From Rhodococcus maanshanensis NBRC 100610 (GTDB lineage: Bacteria > Actinomycetota > Actinomycetes > Mycobacteriales > Mycobacteriaceae), in the NCBI RefSeq assembly GCF_001894865.1, contig NZ_BCXA01000035.1:1-64000 (forward strand): a stretch of DNA of 64,000 bases, read 5' to 3'. Position 1 is the first letter of the stretch. Every line of letters starts with the position of its first letter. Positions 16,794 through 24,841 of this stretch are shown here, in pieces. Under the pieces are notes generated by a model that was not told the origin of the DNA, did no database searches, and saw nothing but the letters and a program-made list of their open reading frames with translations. The position numbers and the translations under genes are program-made.

Positions 16794-17069
16794 GATTGCC
16801 GCCGCTCCCGCCCGAAAATCGGACGAAACCGGCCCGCTCCCGGATCACCACCCCCGCTCAGCACTGCAAATGCCGTCCACCGAACGACGCGTCGGCGTAT
16901 CACATGTGCCCCAAAACCGACCACCACGTCGGCTCCGAGAACACCCGGCCGAGGTCCCATCCGCATCCTGAGCAACAGACCGTGCCTCGACGCCGGGTGG
17001 CCGCCGACGCTCGGTGAACCCGGCCCCACGACACGTCGTCGATCACGCCCACAGTGCCTGCTCGCACTT
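16794..17069. other. Non-coding stretch between MFS 1 and the ABC-F leader
   Basis: No reading frame here has a plausible start site, hydrophobicity pattern or family resemblance; the open frames are GC-driven. No strong hairpin was seen. It probably holds only the far-upstream DNA of two divergent transcripts. Confidence 0.5.
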
Positions 17070-17098
17070 TTGACACGGTCGGGGCCATCTCGTACAGT
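17070..17098 (+). promoter_or_regulatory. Consensus-like promoter of the ABC-F leader
   Basis: TTGACA at 17070-17075, exactly 17 nt, then TACAGT at 17093-17098. This is the best sigma-70-type promoter noticed in the window. The predicted start of transcription (17105-17107) falls on the ATG of a 25-codon reading frame. Confidence 0.7.
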
Positions 17099-17106
17099 GC
17101 CCGGCT

Positions 17107-17184
17107 ATGCATGTCCGTTCCACCGCGAAGACCCGAGGCCGGCTTCTCACCGGCCTGATCTGGGTACAGAGAACGCAGCGCTAG
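17107..17184 (+). CDS. Putative 25-residue leaderless leader peptide upstream of ABC-F
   Basis: ATG at 17107 opens a frame of 25 codons, MHVRSTAKTRGRLLTGLIWV followed by QRTQR and TAG at 17182-17184. The -10 box ends 8 nt before the ATG, so the transcript could begin at this ATG. A 7-bp hairpin (17136-17142 with 17150-17156) lies inside the frame. Genes for ribosome-protecting ABC-F proteins are often controlled by translation of a short upstream frame, which is why this is listed. There is no direct evidence that it is translated. Confidence 0.4.
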   Translation: MHVRSTAKTRGRLLTGLIWVQRTQR

Positions 17185-17481
17185 AACCCATTCTCAGCAC
17201 TGTTCGCGACGGTGCATGCATTCAACGGCCCTGTAACGCCGCCGTACCCCATCCCTGGTCGACGCCGCGATTCGCACGTCCGGCCGGCGAGAAACGGTAC
17301 GTGGAATCGGCGGTAACCGTCGCGACGAGCCTTCCGGAGACGAACGGCTCGTGTGCAGCCTTCCCTGGTTCACACCTCGAACATCGACTTCAGCACAGCT
17401 TCAGGACGGACCGCGATGCCCGCCCTCGAGGTCGTGTGCTGCGTGCGCCGGGGCACATTCGTTTTCTTTCAGGAGATTTCA
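17185..17481 (+). other. Long untranslated leader of the ABC-F gene
   Basis: About 300 nt between the leader peptide stop and the TTG start of the ABC-F gene. A six-codon frame (MHSTAL, 17216-17236) is also present. A leader of this length is unusual beside the many leaderless genes in this window and suggests post-initiation control, such as attenuation. No unambiguous terminator hairpin was identified by eye. Confidence 0.4.
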
Positions 17482-19113
17482 TTGATTACCGCTACTGACC
17501 TCGAAGTTCGTGCCGGTGTGCGGACCCTGCTCTCCGCGCCGGGCCCGGCCCTGCGGGTCCAGGCAGGCGACCGGATCGGTCTGGTCGGCCGCAACGGTGC
17601 GGGCAAGACCACCACGCTGCGCATCCTCGCGGGGGAGGGTGAGCCCTACGCCGGGTCGGTGATCCGCAGCGGGGACCTGGGCTACCTGCCGCAGGACCCG
17701 AAGGAGGGCAACCTCGACGTCCTCGCCAAGGATCGGGTGCTCTCCGCCCGCGGCCTCGACGAGATCCTCCGCAGCATGGAGAAGCAGCAGGCGATCATGG
17801 CGGAGGCAGTGGACGACGCCGAGCGCGACAAGGCGATCCGCAAGTACGGGCAGCTCGAGGACCGGTTCTCGGCGTCGGGCGGCTACGTCGCCGAGAGCGA
17901 GGCGGCCCGGATCTGCAGCAGCCTCGGGTTGGCGGATCGGATCCTCGCCCAGCCGCTGCGCACCCTCTCCGGTGGTCAGCGCCGCCGCGTCGAGCTGGCC
18001 CGCATCCTGTTCGCCGCGTCCGACGGATCCGGCGGGAAGTCGGACACCACCCTGCTGCTCGACGAGCCAACCAACCACCTCGACGCCGACTCGATCACCT
18101 GGCTGCGTGGGTTCCTGCAGAACCACGACGGCGGGCTGATCGTGATCAGCCACGACGTGGACCTGCTCGCCGACGTCGTGAACAAGGTGTGGTTCCTCGA
18201 CGCCGTCCGCGGCGAGGCCGATATCTACAACATGGGCTGGAAGAAGTACCTCGACGCCCGCGCCACCGACGAGCAGCGTCGCCGCCGTGAGCGGGCGAAC
18301 GCGGAGAAGAAGGCAGGCGCGTTGCGCGCGCAGGCCGCCAAGCTCGGCGCGAAGGCGACGAAGGCGACCGCGGCGCAGAACATGGCCAAGCGGGCCGACA
18401 AGCTCCTCAATGACCTCGATGAGGTCCGGGTCGCCGACAAGGTCGCGCACATCCGGTTCCCGGAACCCGCGCCGTGCGGCAAGACCCCGCTGATGGCGAA
18501 GGAGCTCACCAAGGTCTACGGCTCGCTGGAGATCTTCGCCGGCGTCGACCTGGCGATCGACCGCGGCAGCCGCGTCGTCGTGCTCGGCCTCAACGGCGCG
18601 GGCAAGACCACGCTGCTGCGCATCCTGGCCGGCACCGAGCAGGCCAACGCGGGCGAGCTGGTGCCCGGCCACGGGATGAAGGTCGGCTACTTCGCGCAGG
18701 AGCACGACACCCTCGACGACGAGGCGACCGTGTGGGAGAACATCCGGCACGCCGCACCGGACACCGGCGAGCAGGAGCTGCGGTCGCTGCTGGGCGCGTT
18801 CATGTTCACCGGCCCGCAGCTCGAGCAGCCGGCGGGCACCCTCTCCGGTGGTGAGAAGACGCGTCTGGCGCTGGCCGGGCTGGTGTCCTCGGCGGCCAAC
18901 GTGCTGCTGCTCGACGAGCCGACCAACAACCTGGACCCGATCTCGCGCGAGCAGGTCCTCGACGCGCTGCGCAGCTACAAGGGTGCGGTCGTGCTGGTCA
19001 CCCACGATCCCGGTGCCGCGGAGGCGCTGAACCCGGAGCGGGTCATCCTGCTGCCCGACGGCCAGGAGGACCACTGGTCGCAGGAGTACCTGGAGCTCAT
19101 CCAGCTCGCCTGA
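17482..19113 (+). CDS. ABC-F protein, Rv1473-like (ribosome-associated ATPase)
   Basis: Soluble tandem ATPase of 543 residues without membrane segments. Two Walker A motifs are visible (GRNGAGKTTTLRIL near residue 38; GLNGAGKTTLLRIL near 375), as are two signatures (LSGGQRRRVELARIL; LSGGEKTRLALAGL), two LLLDEPTN Walker B motifs and a charged inter-domain linker rich in K, R and A. The N-terminus ITATDLEVRAGVRTLLSAPG closely resembles Rv1473 of M. tuberculosis, an ABC-F annotated for macrolide resistance. The start is a TTG at 17482 with AGGAG 6 nt upstream; earlier in-frame starts have no such site. It probably acts on the ribosome rather than as a transporter. Confidence 0.85.
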   Translation: MITATDLEVRAGVRTLLSAPGPALRVQAGDRIGLVGRNGAGKTTTLRILAGEGEPYAGSVIRSGDLGYLPQDPKEGNLDVLAKDRVLSARGLDEILRSMEKQQAIMAEAVDDAERDKAIRKYGQLEDRFSASGGYVAESEAARICSSLGLADRILAQPLRTLSGGQRRRVELARILFAASDGSGGKSDTTLLLDEPTNHLDADSITWLRGFLQNHDGGLIVISHDVDLLADVVNKVWFLDAVRGEADIYNMGWKKYLDARATDEQRRRRERANAEKKAGALRAQAAKLGAKATKATAAQNMAKRADKLLNDLDEVRVADKVAHIRFPEPAPCGKTPLMAKELTKVYGSLEIFAGVDLAIDRGSRVVVLGLNGAGKTTLLRILAGTEQANAGELVPGHGMKVGYFAQEHDTLDDEATVWENIRHAAPDTGEQELRSLLGAFMFTGPQLEQPAGTLSGGEKTRLALAGLVSSAANVLLLDEPTNNLDPISREQVLDALRSYKGAVVLVTHDPGAAEALNPERVILLPDGQEDHWSQEYLELIQLA

Positions 19114-19251
19114 CCGCAACCAGTTTTCCCGGTGCCCGGACGAGGGGGGTTCCGCCCGGGCTGCTGTTCCGTAGCTTCGCGGGGGTCGCTTACTCGGCTC
19201 CGACCGCGCGACGCACGTACTGCTTGATCACTACTCCTGAAAGGGACTTCC

Positions 19252-20163
19252 GTGAAGACACTGATCGTCGGCGGCACCGGCATGATCGGCGCCCGCACCG
19301 CACTCCATCTGCGCGACCAGGGCAACGATGTCACCGTGGCGGCACGCAACCCGCTCACCGACGACTCACCGGTACGCGACTTCCCCGTGCTGCTCGGTGA
19401 CTACACCGAGCAGACGTTCTCGGCCGCACAACTCGAACCCTTCGAGGGCATCGTCTTCGCTGCGGGACAGGACATCCGGCATATCGGCCGTGGTGTCGAC
19501 GAGGCGGCGTTCTGGGAGAAGACGCAGTCCGGGGGAGTGCCCCGGTTCGCGGCGCTGGCCAAGCAGGCCGGTGTCGCACGGTTCGTTCAGATCGGCAGCT
19601 ACTACCACCACCTGCGTCCCGACCTCGCGGACACGCTGCCCTACGTCGCGGCCAGGAAGGCGGCCGACGAAGGCGCCCGCGCGCTGGCCGACGACTCCTT
19701 CAACGTCTCGACCCTGAACCCGCCGAACATCCTCGGAGTGAGCCCAGGCGCGTCCGCCAAGCGCTACCGGCGGATGTTCTCCTGGGCCGCGGGCAACGAG
19801 CCGGCCATTCCGGACTTCGCGCCCGCGGGTGGAACGAACTACATGTCCGTGCGCTCACTCGCAGAGGCGATCTCGGGCGCGCTGCAGCGAGCAGAGTCCG
19901 GCAAGGCCTACCTGATCGGCGACCAGAATCTGACCTTCCGGGAGTACTTCCAGATGCTCGTCGACGCCTCGGGAGGCAATCGCACCATCGAGGAGCGGAA
20001 CGAGGAGCATCCACTCCTGCCTGACGGCTTCATCGTGCAGGGCCGCGGCAACGTCATCTCCTACGAACCGGCCGGGACCGAGCTGCTCGGCTACACGCTG
20101 GGCGACTGCGCGCGGGCCATCGGCGAGATGCACCAGACCGTGATGGCGGCCTCGGCAGACTGA
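19252..20163 (+). CDS. NAD(P)-binding epimerase/dehydratase-like protein
   Basis: Extended-SDR or atypical-SDR protein of 303 residues. The N-terminal Rossmann motif is VGGTGMIGARTALHL, and YVAARKAADEGARAL near residue 130 contains a YxxxK-like pair. The GTG start at 19252 has AAGGGA 5 nt upstream. The substrate cannot be told; relatives include isoflavone-reductase-like and sugar-nucleotide enzymes. It follows the ABC-F gene after 138 nt and ends just before a perfect palindrome and the 44-residue peptide gene. Confidence 0.72.
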   Translation: MKTLIVGGTGMIGARTALHLRDQGNDVTVAARNPLTDDSPVRDFPVLLGDYTEQTFSAAQLEPFEGIVFAAGQDIRHIGRGVDEAAFWEKTQSGGVPRFAALAKQAGVARFVQIGSYYHHLRPDLADTLPYVAARKAADEGARALADDSFNVSTLNPPNILGVSPGASAKRYRRMFSWAAGNEPAIPDFAPAGGTNYMSVRSLAEAISGALQRAESGKAYLIGDQNLTFREYFQMLVDASGGNRTIEERNEEHPLLPDGFIVQGRGNVISYEPAGTELLGYTLGDCARAIGEMHQTVMAASAD

Positions 20164-20178
20164 ACAAGCTGACCGATC

Positions 20179-20192
20179 CTGTTGTACAACAG
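20179..20192. promoter_or_regulatory. Perfect 14-bp palindrome, operator-like
   Basis: CTGTTGTACAACAG, a perfect dyad, 16 nt after the stop of the preceding gene and 130 nt before the small peptide gene. It shares the TGTAC core with the dyad at 20274-20293. Confidence 0.45.
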
Positions 20193-20273
20193 AGGCATCC
20201 GAGTTTTTCCGCTCAGCGGTCGACGTTGCTTCGCGGACCATCGAGCGTGGATAGCGTCACGCGTGCAGTAGCC

Positions 20274-20293
20274 GTGCACAGAAACCTGTACAC
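20274..20293. promoter_or_regulatory. 8-4-8 dyad upstream of the small peptide gene
   Basis: GTGCACAG-AAAC-CTGTACAC: arms match at 7 of 8 positions, 29 nt before the ATG. It is positioned downstream of a weak promoter (TTGCTT at 20226-20231, GATAGC at 20250-20255), where a repressor would block transcription. Confidence 0.4.
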
Positions 20294-20321
20294 GTGACAA
20301 CCTTCGCACGAGGAGCAACAC

Positions 20322-20456
20322 ATGGGATCTTCACAGGAACAGCTCGGACAGCTCGGCACCGCTGCGGGGCTCATCGGAGGCGTCGGTGGCGTCCTCGCCG
20401 GCCTCGGTGCGGCGATCGGCCTGGCCGCGCTCGTCGGCGGCGGCGCGCTGTCCTAG
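20322..20456 (+). CDS. 44-residue hydrophobic Gly/Ala/Leu-rich peptide
   Basis: A complete small gene: AGGAG 6 nt before the ATG, 44 codons and TAG. The product starts with MGSSQEQLGQLGTAAG and continues as a glycine-zipper-like helix (LIGGVGGVLAGLGAAIGLAA and then LVGGGALS). It has only one charged residue (E6). No signal cleavage site, cysteine or C-terminal charge is visible. It could be a membrane-active peptide, a mycolata outer-membrane channel peptide of the PorA/PorH size class, or a leaderless bacteriocin; no family is recognised. It has its own upstream dyads and a downstream hairpin, so it seems to be a free-standing unit. Confidence 0.65.
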   Translation: MGSSQEQLGQLGTAAGLIGGVGGVLAGLGAAIGLAALVGGGALS

Positions 20457-20509
20457 TTCGCCACCCGAGCCGGAGGGCTGCAACCTTCATGAAGCCCTCA
20501 TGACCGCGA

Positions 20510-20552
20510 GCTCAGCGGCTGCGTCGAGAATCTCTCGGCGCGGCCGCTGAGC
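20510..20552 (+). terminator. Hairpin after the small peptide gene
   Basis: 10-bp perfect arms (20510-20519 and 20543-20552) with an inner CGAGA/TCTCG stem, 54 nt after the TAG and followed by CGTTTCTG. Confidence 0.5.
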
Positions 20553-20624
20553 CGTTTCTGTCGCGGTCGGAGGTCGCGCCCGAGTGCCGTGACTTCTCCA
20601 CGCGTGCACCGTGTTCCGAAACCA

Positions 20625-20661
20625 AAGGAAGGCCCCACCCTGCAAGGGTGGGGCCTTCCTT
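20625..20661. terminator. Bidirectional terminator
   Basis: A perfect 16-bp stem with a TGCAA loop (arms 20625-20640 and 20646-20661) between the peptide gene (+) and the end of the kstD operon (-). Confidence 0.8.
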
Positions 20662-20675
20662 CGCTCGACTGAGGG

Positions 20676-20933
20676 CTAGGTCAGGCGACCGGGAACCGGA
20701 TAGCTGCGCGGCGAATCGGTCTCGAGCACACCCTTCACCGCCGCCTCGTCGATGGAGTCACGCAGTGACGTGCAGGTGGGGATCCACTTGCTGTCCACGC
20801 CGAGCGCGGCCTGCCGCGCGAACTCGGGGCAGGACGATTCCGCGTCCGCCAGCCACTGGATGCTGGTGTGGGTGGGGCTGTACTTCTCCACCAACACCCG
20901 GTTCCCGCAGCTGGTGCAGCTCAGTTCCTGCAT
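20676..20933 (-). CDS. 85-residue zinc-ribbon-like protein in the kstD operon
   Basis: A small protein starting MQELSCTSCGNRVLVEKYSP. The CxxC pair at residues 6-9 and later cysteines (SCPEF near 35, PTCTS near 54) could form one metal site. The ATG is 14 nt downstream of the kstD stop, so the two genes are co-transcribed. Similar short CxxC proteins sit next to ketosteroid dehydrogenase genes in actinobacteria (recollection, not checked). A role in electron transfer or in maturation of the flavoprotein or the Rieske oxygenase is possible but unproven. Confidence 0.7.
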   Translation of the reverse strand: MQELSCTSCGNRVLVEKYSPTHTSIQWLADAESSCPEFARQAALGVDSKWIPTCTSLRDSIDEAAVKGVLETDSPRSYPVPGRLT

Positions 20934-20947
20934 GGTTGCCTCGTCTC

Positions 20948-22612
20948 CTAGTTGGCGCCGGCGGCGTGCCGCGCGCCGATGTAGCCGAATACCATGGCCG
21001 GACCGATGGTCGCGCCTGCACCGGCGTAGTCGTTGCCCATCACCGCGGCGGACGTGTTGCCGGTCGCGTAGAGGCCCTCGATGACGCCCCCATCGGTTCG
21101 CAGCACCTGGGCCTTCTCGTTGTAGACCAGTCCACCCTTGGTACCGAGGTCACCGGCACGCGTGCGCAGGGCGTAGTAGGGACCCTGGTCCAGCACGTCG
21201 AGCGTGGGCTGCGGCAGGGTCGGGTCGCCGTAGTAATTGTCGTAGGCACTGGCGCCCCGGTTGAAGTCCTCGTCCCGGCCGGCCCGAGCGAATCCGTTGT
21301 ACCGCTGGACGGTCTCGACGAGCGCGGCGACGGGGACATCGATCTTCGCCGCGAGCTCCTCGACGGTCTCGGCGGTCTGGATGAGTCCGCTCTCGAGCCA
21401 GGCCTTCGGGAACTTCTGGCCGGGCATGATGCCGCCGATCGGGTACCGGCCCTTCGCCTTGTGGTCGAAGACGAACCAGGTGGGCTCGTGCCCGCCGGCA
21501 AGCTGATCGTGCACGAACGTCACGTACGGCGACGCCTCGTTCGTGAAACGCTTGCCGTGCTGGTCGATGATGATCGAGCGCGGGATCGAGCGCTCCGAGA
21601 CCAGCACCTGGTTGATGCCGTCGGGGCGATGGAAGGACGGCATCCACCAGGCGTCGTCCATGAGATCCACAGCGGCGCCGAGCTTCTCGCCCGCGACGAT
21701 GCCGTCACCTGTGTTCTCCACTGCGGCGGCACTGAAGTTGTCCTTGCCACCCTCGCGCAGGTAGCGCTTGCGCATCTCCTCGTTGTACTCGAAGCCGCCG
21801 CTGGCGAGCAGCACACCGCGGCGGGCGCGAATCCGGACCTGCGCGCCGTTGCGCTCGGCGACCACGCCGACCACCGCACCGGACTCGTCGGTGACAAGGG
21901 ACTGCAGCGCGGTGTTCAGCCACAGCGGGACGCCGGCGTCCTTGAGCGCCAGCCGCAGCCGGGCGATGAGCGCGCGGCCGAGGGTGTCCATGTTTCGGCG
22001 CAGCACGATGGCCTTGACCGCGCGGAGACCGGTGAGCAGCGCGGTCCACTTGGCCTTCCAGGTCCGCGTCACCATGTTCAGCTGCACGAAGTCCTTCGAG
22101 GTGATGAACAGCCCCGGGGGCGTGGCCAAGGCGGCCGGACGCAGCAGGTCCTCGTCCTCGCCGAGCTCCTTGAGGTTCACCGGGAGCGGCTCGATCGTGC
22201 GGCCGTTGGGGCGGCCACCCGGCTGCTCGGGGTGGTAGTCGGAGTAGCCCGTGCACCACTGGAACCGCATGTGCCTGCTCGAGGTCTCCAGGAACTCGAG
22301 AGTGCGGGGACCCTCGTCGATGAACGCGTCGAGGTTCTCCGAGGGCACCCGGTCGCCGACGACGGCGTCGAGATAGGTGCGCACGTCCGCGCGCGAGTCG
22401 CCGAGTCCCTCACGGACAAGCAGCGGGTTGTTGGGAACCCAGATGCCGCCACCGGACAGGGCGGTGGTGCCGCCGTACACGGCTGCCTTCTCGATGACGA
22501 GGGTGTCCATGCCCCGGTCGGCGGCGGCGAGTGCGCCGGTCAGACCGCCGCAGCCGCTACCGACCACGACGAAGTCGACCTCGTGGTCCCAGGATTGTTC
22601 GCTTGCAGGCAT
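20948..22612 (-). CDS. kstD: 3-ketosteroid delta1-dehydrogenase KstD
   Basis: FAD-dependent dehydrogenase of 554 residues that introduces the C1-C2 double bond in 3-ketosteroids. The FAD motif is VVVGSGCGGLTGALAAADRG (about residues 15-34), followed by the glycine-rich YGGTTALSGGG. Near the C-terminus GNDYAGAGATIGPAMVFGYI contains Tyr529 and Gly533, which match the Tyr487/Gly491 pair of the Rhodococcus erythropolis SQ1 enzyme in spacing (Y-x3-G). It is the middle gene of a minus-strand operon ksi-kstD-zinc ribbon with gaps of 21 and 14 nt. With KshA it triggers ring-B opening. Confidence 0.9.
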   Translation of the reverse strand: MPASEQSWDHEVDFVVVGSGCGGLTGALAAADRGMDTLVIEKAAVYGGTTALSGGGIWVPNNPLLVREGLGDSRADVRTYLDAVVGDRVPSENLDAFIDEGPRTLEFLETSSRHMRFQWCTGYSDYHPEQPGGRPNGRTIEPLPVNLKELGEDEDLLRPAALATPPGLFITSKDFVQLNMVTRTWKAKWTALLTGLRAVKAIVLRRNMDTLGRALIARLRLALKDAGVPLWLNTALQSLVTDESGAVVGVVAERNGAQVRIRARRGVLLASGGFEYNEEMRKRYLREGGKDNFSAAAVENTGDGIVAGEKLGAAVDLMDDAWWMPSFHRPDGINQVLVSERSIPRSIIIDQHGKRFTNEASPYVTFVHDQLAGGHEPTWFVFDHKAKGRYPIGGIMPGQKFPKAWLESGLIQTAETVEELAAKIDVPVAALVETVQRYNGFARAGRDEDFNRGASAYDNYYGDPTLPQPTLDVLDQGPYYALRTRAGDLGTKGGLVYNEKAQVLRTDGGVIEGLYATGNTSAAVMGNDYAGAGATIGPAMVFGYIGARHAAGAN

Positions 22613-22633
22613 AGTTCTCTCTCTTGGTGATGC

Positions 22634-23005
22634 TCAGCTGAAGCTGATGTCGTCCTGCGACCAGACGGCACGCATGCTGGTGATCCGCGCCTGATCGTCG
22701 AAGGTCATGACGTCGATCGGCTCGACGGTGATGGTCTGCTCGCCGGTGTCGGTGACCACGCGGAAGTGGAATGCCGCGGTGTCGCCCGCGACCCGGACGT
22801 TGAGCAGCTCCGTCTTGACCTGCACCGCGTCGAGCGCGCTGTAGAACTTCTCGATGGCCTCGCGGCCGACCAGCGGTTCGGTGCCCACCGGGTCCTCGAG
22901 GGTGGCGTCGTCCGCGTACAGGGCGGCGACGTCGGCCGACGTTCCGCCTCCGACCGCGTCGAGGTACTTCGACACTGTCGAACGGATGTCGTCTGCTGAG
23001 GCCAT
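22634..23005 (-). CDS. ksi: Steroid delta5-isomerase (KSI), copy 1
   Basis: Small cone-shaped NTF2-like enzyme of 123 residues that moves the 5,6 double bond of 3-keto-5-ene steroids to 4,5. The catalytic residues of the Comamonas and Pseudomonas enzymes are all present: Tyr14 in KYLDAVGGG, Asp38 in ATLEDPVG, and Asp98 in PIDVMTFDD (Asp99 in the C. testosteroni enzyme). The C-terminal ITSMRAVW phrase also matches. The ATG at 23005 follows GGGAGAG; the open frame upstream crosses the divergent promoter. It leads the ksi-kstD operon and is divergent from the FadD3-like gene. Confidence 0.9.
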   Translation of the reverse strand: MASADDIRSTVSKYLDAVGGGTSADVAALYADDATLEDPVGTEPLVGREAIEKFYSALDAVQVKTELLNVRVAGDTAAFHFRVVTDTGEQTITVEPIDVMTFDDQARITSMRAVWSQDDISFS

Positions 23006-23079
23006 GATCTCTCCCGGGCATATGGGTACGGTGTGTACGTGTGACGGTAGCCACAACCACCCCCAGGCGGACCCCCGCT

Positions 23080-23096
23080 TTCCCGGCCAGCGGGAC
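23080..23096. promoter_or_regulatory. Recurrent island motif, copy 3 (between ksi and fadD)
   Basis: TTCCCGGCCAGCGGGAC, 16 of 17 matches, in the 133-nt divergent region between ksi and the FadD3-like gene, so one site could serve both promoters. Confidence 0.6.
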
Positions 23097-23138
23097 GCCT
23101 CCGACAGGCGCGATGATGTCCGGTACGGTCCCTCGGTT

Positions 23139-24773
23139 ATGACCGTCGGCGACATCACCCCCGACACGATATGGGCGGTACTGTGCGAGTCCGCGCGGCG
23201 CCACCCCGACCGTGAGGCCGTCGTGGACGGACGGGAGCGGCTCAGCTACCAGCAGCTCGCGGCGTCCGCCTCCCAGGCGGGGACGGCGATGACCGCCGCG
23301 GGGATCCGGCACGGCGACCGCATCGCCCTGTGGGCGCCGAACTCCGCACGATGGGCGGTGGTCGCGCTGGGTGCCCACTCCGTCGGCGCGGTGGTGGTGC
23401 CGATCAACACCAGGGCACGCGGGGCCGAGGCCGCGCACCAGCTGCGCACGACCCGCAGCCGGATGCTCTTCGTGGACGACGGCTTCCTCGGCACCGGCTA
23501 TGCCGCGATGCTCCGGGCGGCCGCGGGAGAATCCGGCCCGGATCGCCCGGTCCTCGGCCTCCCGGATCTGGAACAGATCATCGACTTCCACCGCGAACCG
23601 GACCTGCACATCACCAGCTGGGCGCAGCTCCTCCGGCGCGCGACCACGCCACGTCCCGTCGACCTGCGGGCACCCCGCCGGGTGGCTCCGCCCGGCACCG
23701 ACGACGTCGCGTACATCATGTCGACGTCCGGTTCGACCGGTCGGGCCAAGGGCGTTGTGCTCCGGCACGGGCAACTCGTTCGCGTGTATCGGTCCCTGTC
23801 CGAGCGGCTGGGGATCGGCCGCTGCGACCGGATCCTGGGGGTGACCCCGTTGTCGCATTCGTTCGGCCTCAACGCCGGCCTGCTGGCGGCGCTGGCCGCG
23901 GGCGGCTGCTACGTCGCTGTGGACGTGTTCGACCCGGTCACCGCGCTCACCCGGATCACGACCGAACGGATCACCGTGTTGTCCGGTCCGCCAACACTGT
24001 TCACCGACCTGATCGCCGCGTCACCCGCGGAGCGGCAGCCACAGGCGCACACCCCGCGGCTCGCGGTCACCGGCGCGACGACGGTGGCCGCCCCGCTGCT
24101 CGACCGCATCCGCCTTGTGCTCGGCATCCCACTGATCGTCACCGGCTACGGGCTAACCGAGGCCAGCGGCACCGTCACCGCGAGATACCCCGAGTCGCAG
24201 ACCGTCTCGCTCGCCGCGCCGCCGCTGCCCGGGGTGGAGCTGCGCGTGGTCGACACCGAAGGGAACGCCGTTCCCGAGGGCACCGCCGGCGAGGTCCTGG
24301 TCCGTGGATACAACGTGATGTCGGGCTATTTCGAGGACGAGGCGGCCACCGCGACGGCACTCGACGGCGACGGCTGGCTACACACCGGCGACGTCGGGGT
24401 GCTCGAGGCCGGGGAACTGCGGATCATCGACCGGATCGGCGAGATGTTCATCGTCGGCGGCTTCAACGTGTATCCCTCCGAGGTGGAGCAGGTGCTGAGC
24501 CGGCACCCGGCGGTCGGCGAGGTCGCGGTCGTCGGGGTACCCGACGACCGGCTGGGGGAGCGCGGGATCGCGTACGCGGTCCCACGCCAGGGCCACAGCG
24601 TGACCGGCCAGCAGCTGGTCGAGCACTGTCGCGGTGCGCTCGCCGGCTACAAGGTCCCCTCCGAGGTGATCTTGCTCAGCGAGATGCCACGGATCGCCGC
24701 CGGGAAGCCGTCCCGGCTGGCCCTGCGCGAGTTGGCCCTACAGCGGCGGGCGGAGCATCGCGGGGTCGGGTGA
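23139..24773 (+). CDS. FadD3-like acyl-CoA synthetase
   Basis: ANL-superfamily ligase of 544 residues that would activate a carboxylate as the adenylate and then the CoA thioester. Motifs: P-loop STSGSTGRAKGV, FDPVTALTRITTERITVLSG with PPTLF, YGLTEASG, GWLHTGDVG, the hinge RIGEMFIVGGFNVYPSEVE and the catalytic C-terminal lysine in AAGKPSR. Overall phrasing resembles FadD3, the ligase for the HIP intermediate (rings C/D after ring A/B removal) in cholesterol breakdown. The ATG at 23139 is chosen because the frame upstream crosses the divergent promoter. The exact substrate is inferred from context. Confidence 0.8.
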   Translation: MTVGDITPDTIWAVLCESARRHPDREAVVDGRERLSYQQLAASASQAGTAMTAAGIRHGDRIALWAPNSARWAVVALGAHSVGAVVVPINTRARGAEAAHQLRTTRSRMLFVDDGFLGTGYAAMLRAAAGESGPDRPVLGLPDLEQIIDFHREPDLHITSWAQLLRRATTPRPVDLRAPRRVAPPGTDDVAYIMSTSGSTGRAKGVVLRHGQLVRVYRSLSERLGIGRCDRILGVTPLSHSFGLNAGLLAALAAGGCYVAVDVFDPVTALTRITTERITVLSGPPTLFTDLIAASPAERQPQAHTPRLAVTGATTVAAPLLDRIRLVLGIPLIVTGYGLTEASGTVTARYPESQTVSLAAPPLPGVELRVVDTEGNAVPEGTAGEVLVRGYNVMSGYFEDEAATATALDGDGWLHTGDVGVLEAGELRIIDRIGEMFIVGGFNVYPSEVEQVLSRHPAVGEVAVVGVPDDRLGERGIAYAVPRQGHSVTGQQLVEHCRGALAGYKVPSEVILLSEMPRIAAGKPSRLALRELALQRRAEHRGVG

Positions 24774-24841
24774 ACCGTGCGTCGCCCTACCTGCGGCAGG
24801 CATCCCCGATTGCTGGGGAGACAGGATCCCAGCGATCTGGG

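Noticed and set aside
16640-17029. Short frames of 60-125 codons between MFS 1 and ABC-F
   Set aside because: No start sites, no family resemblance and overlapping in several frames; treated as non-coding.
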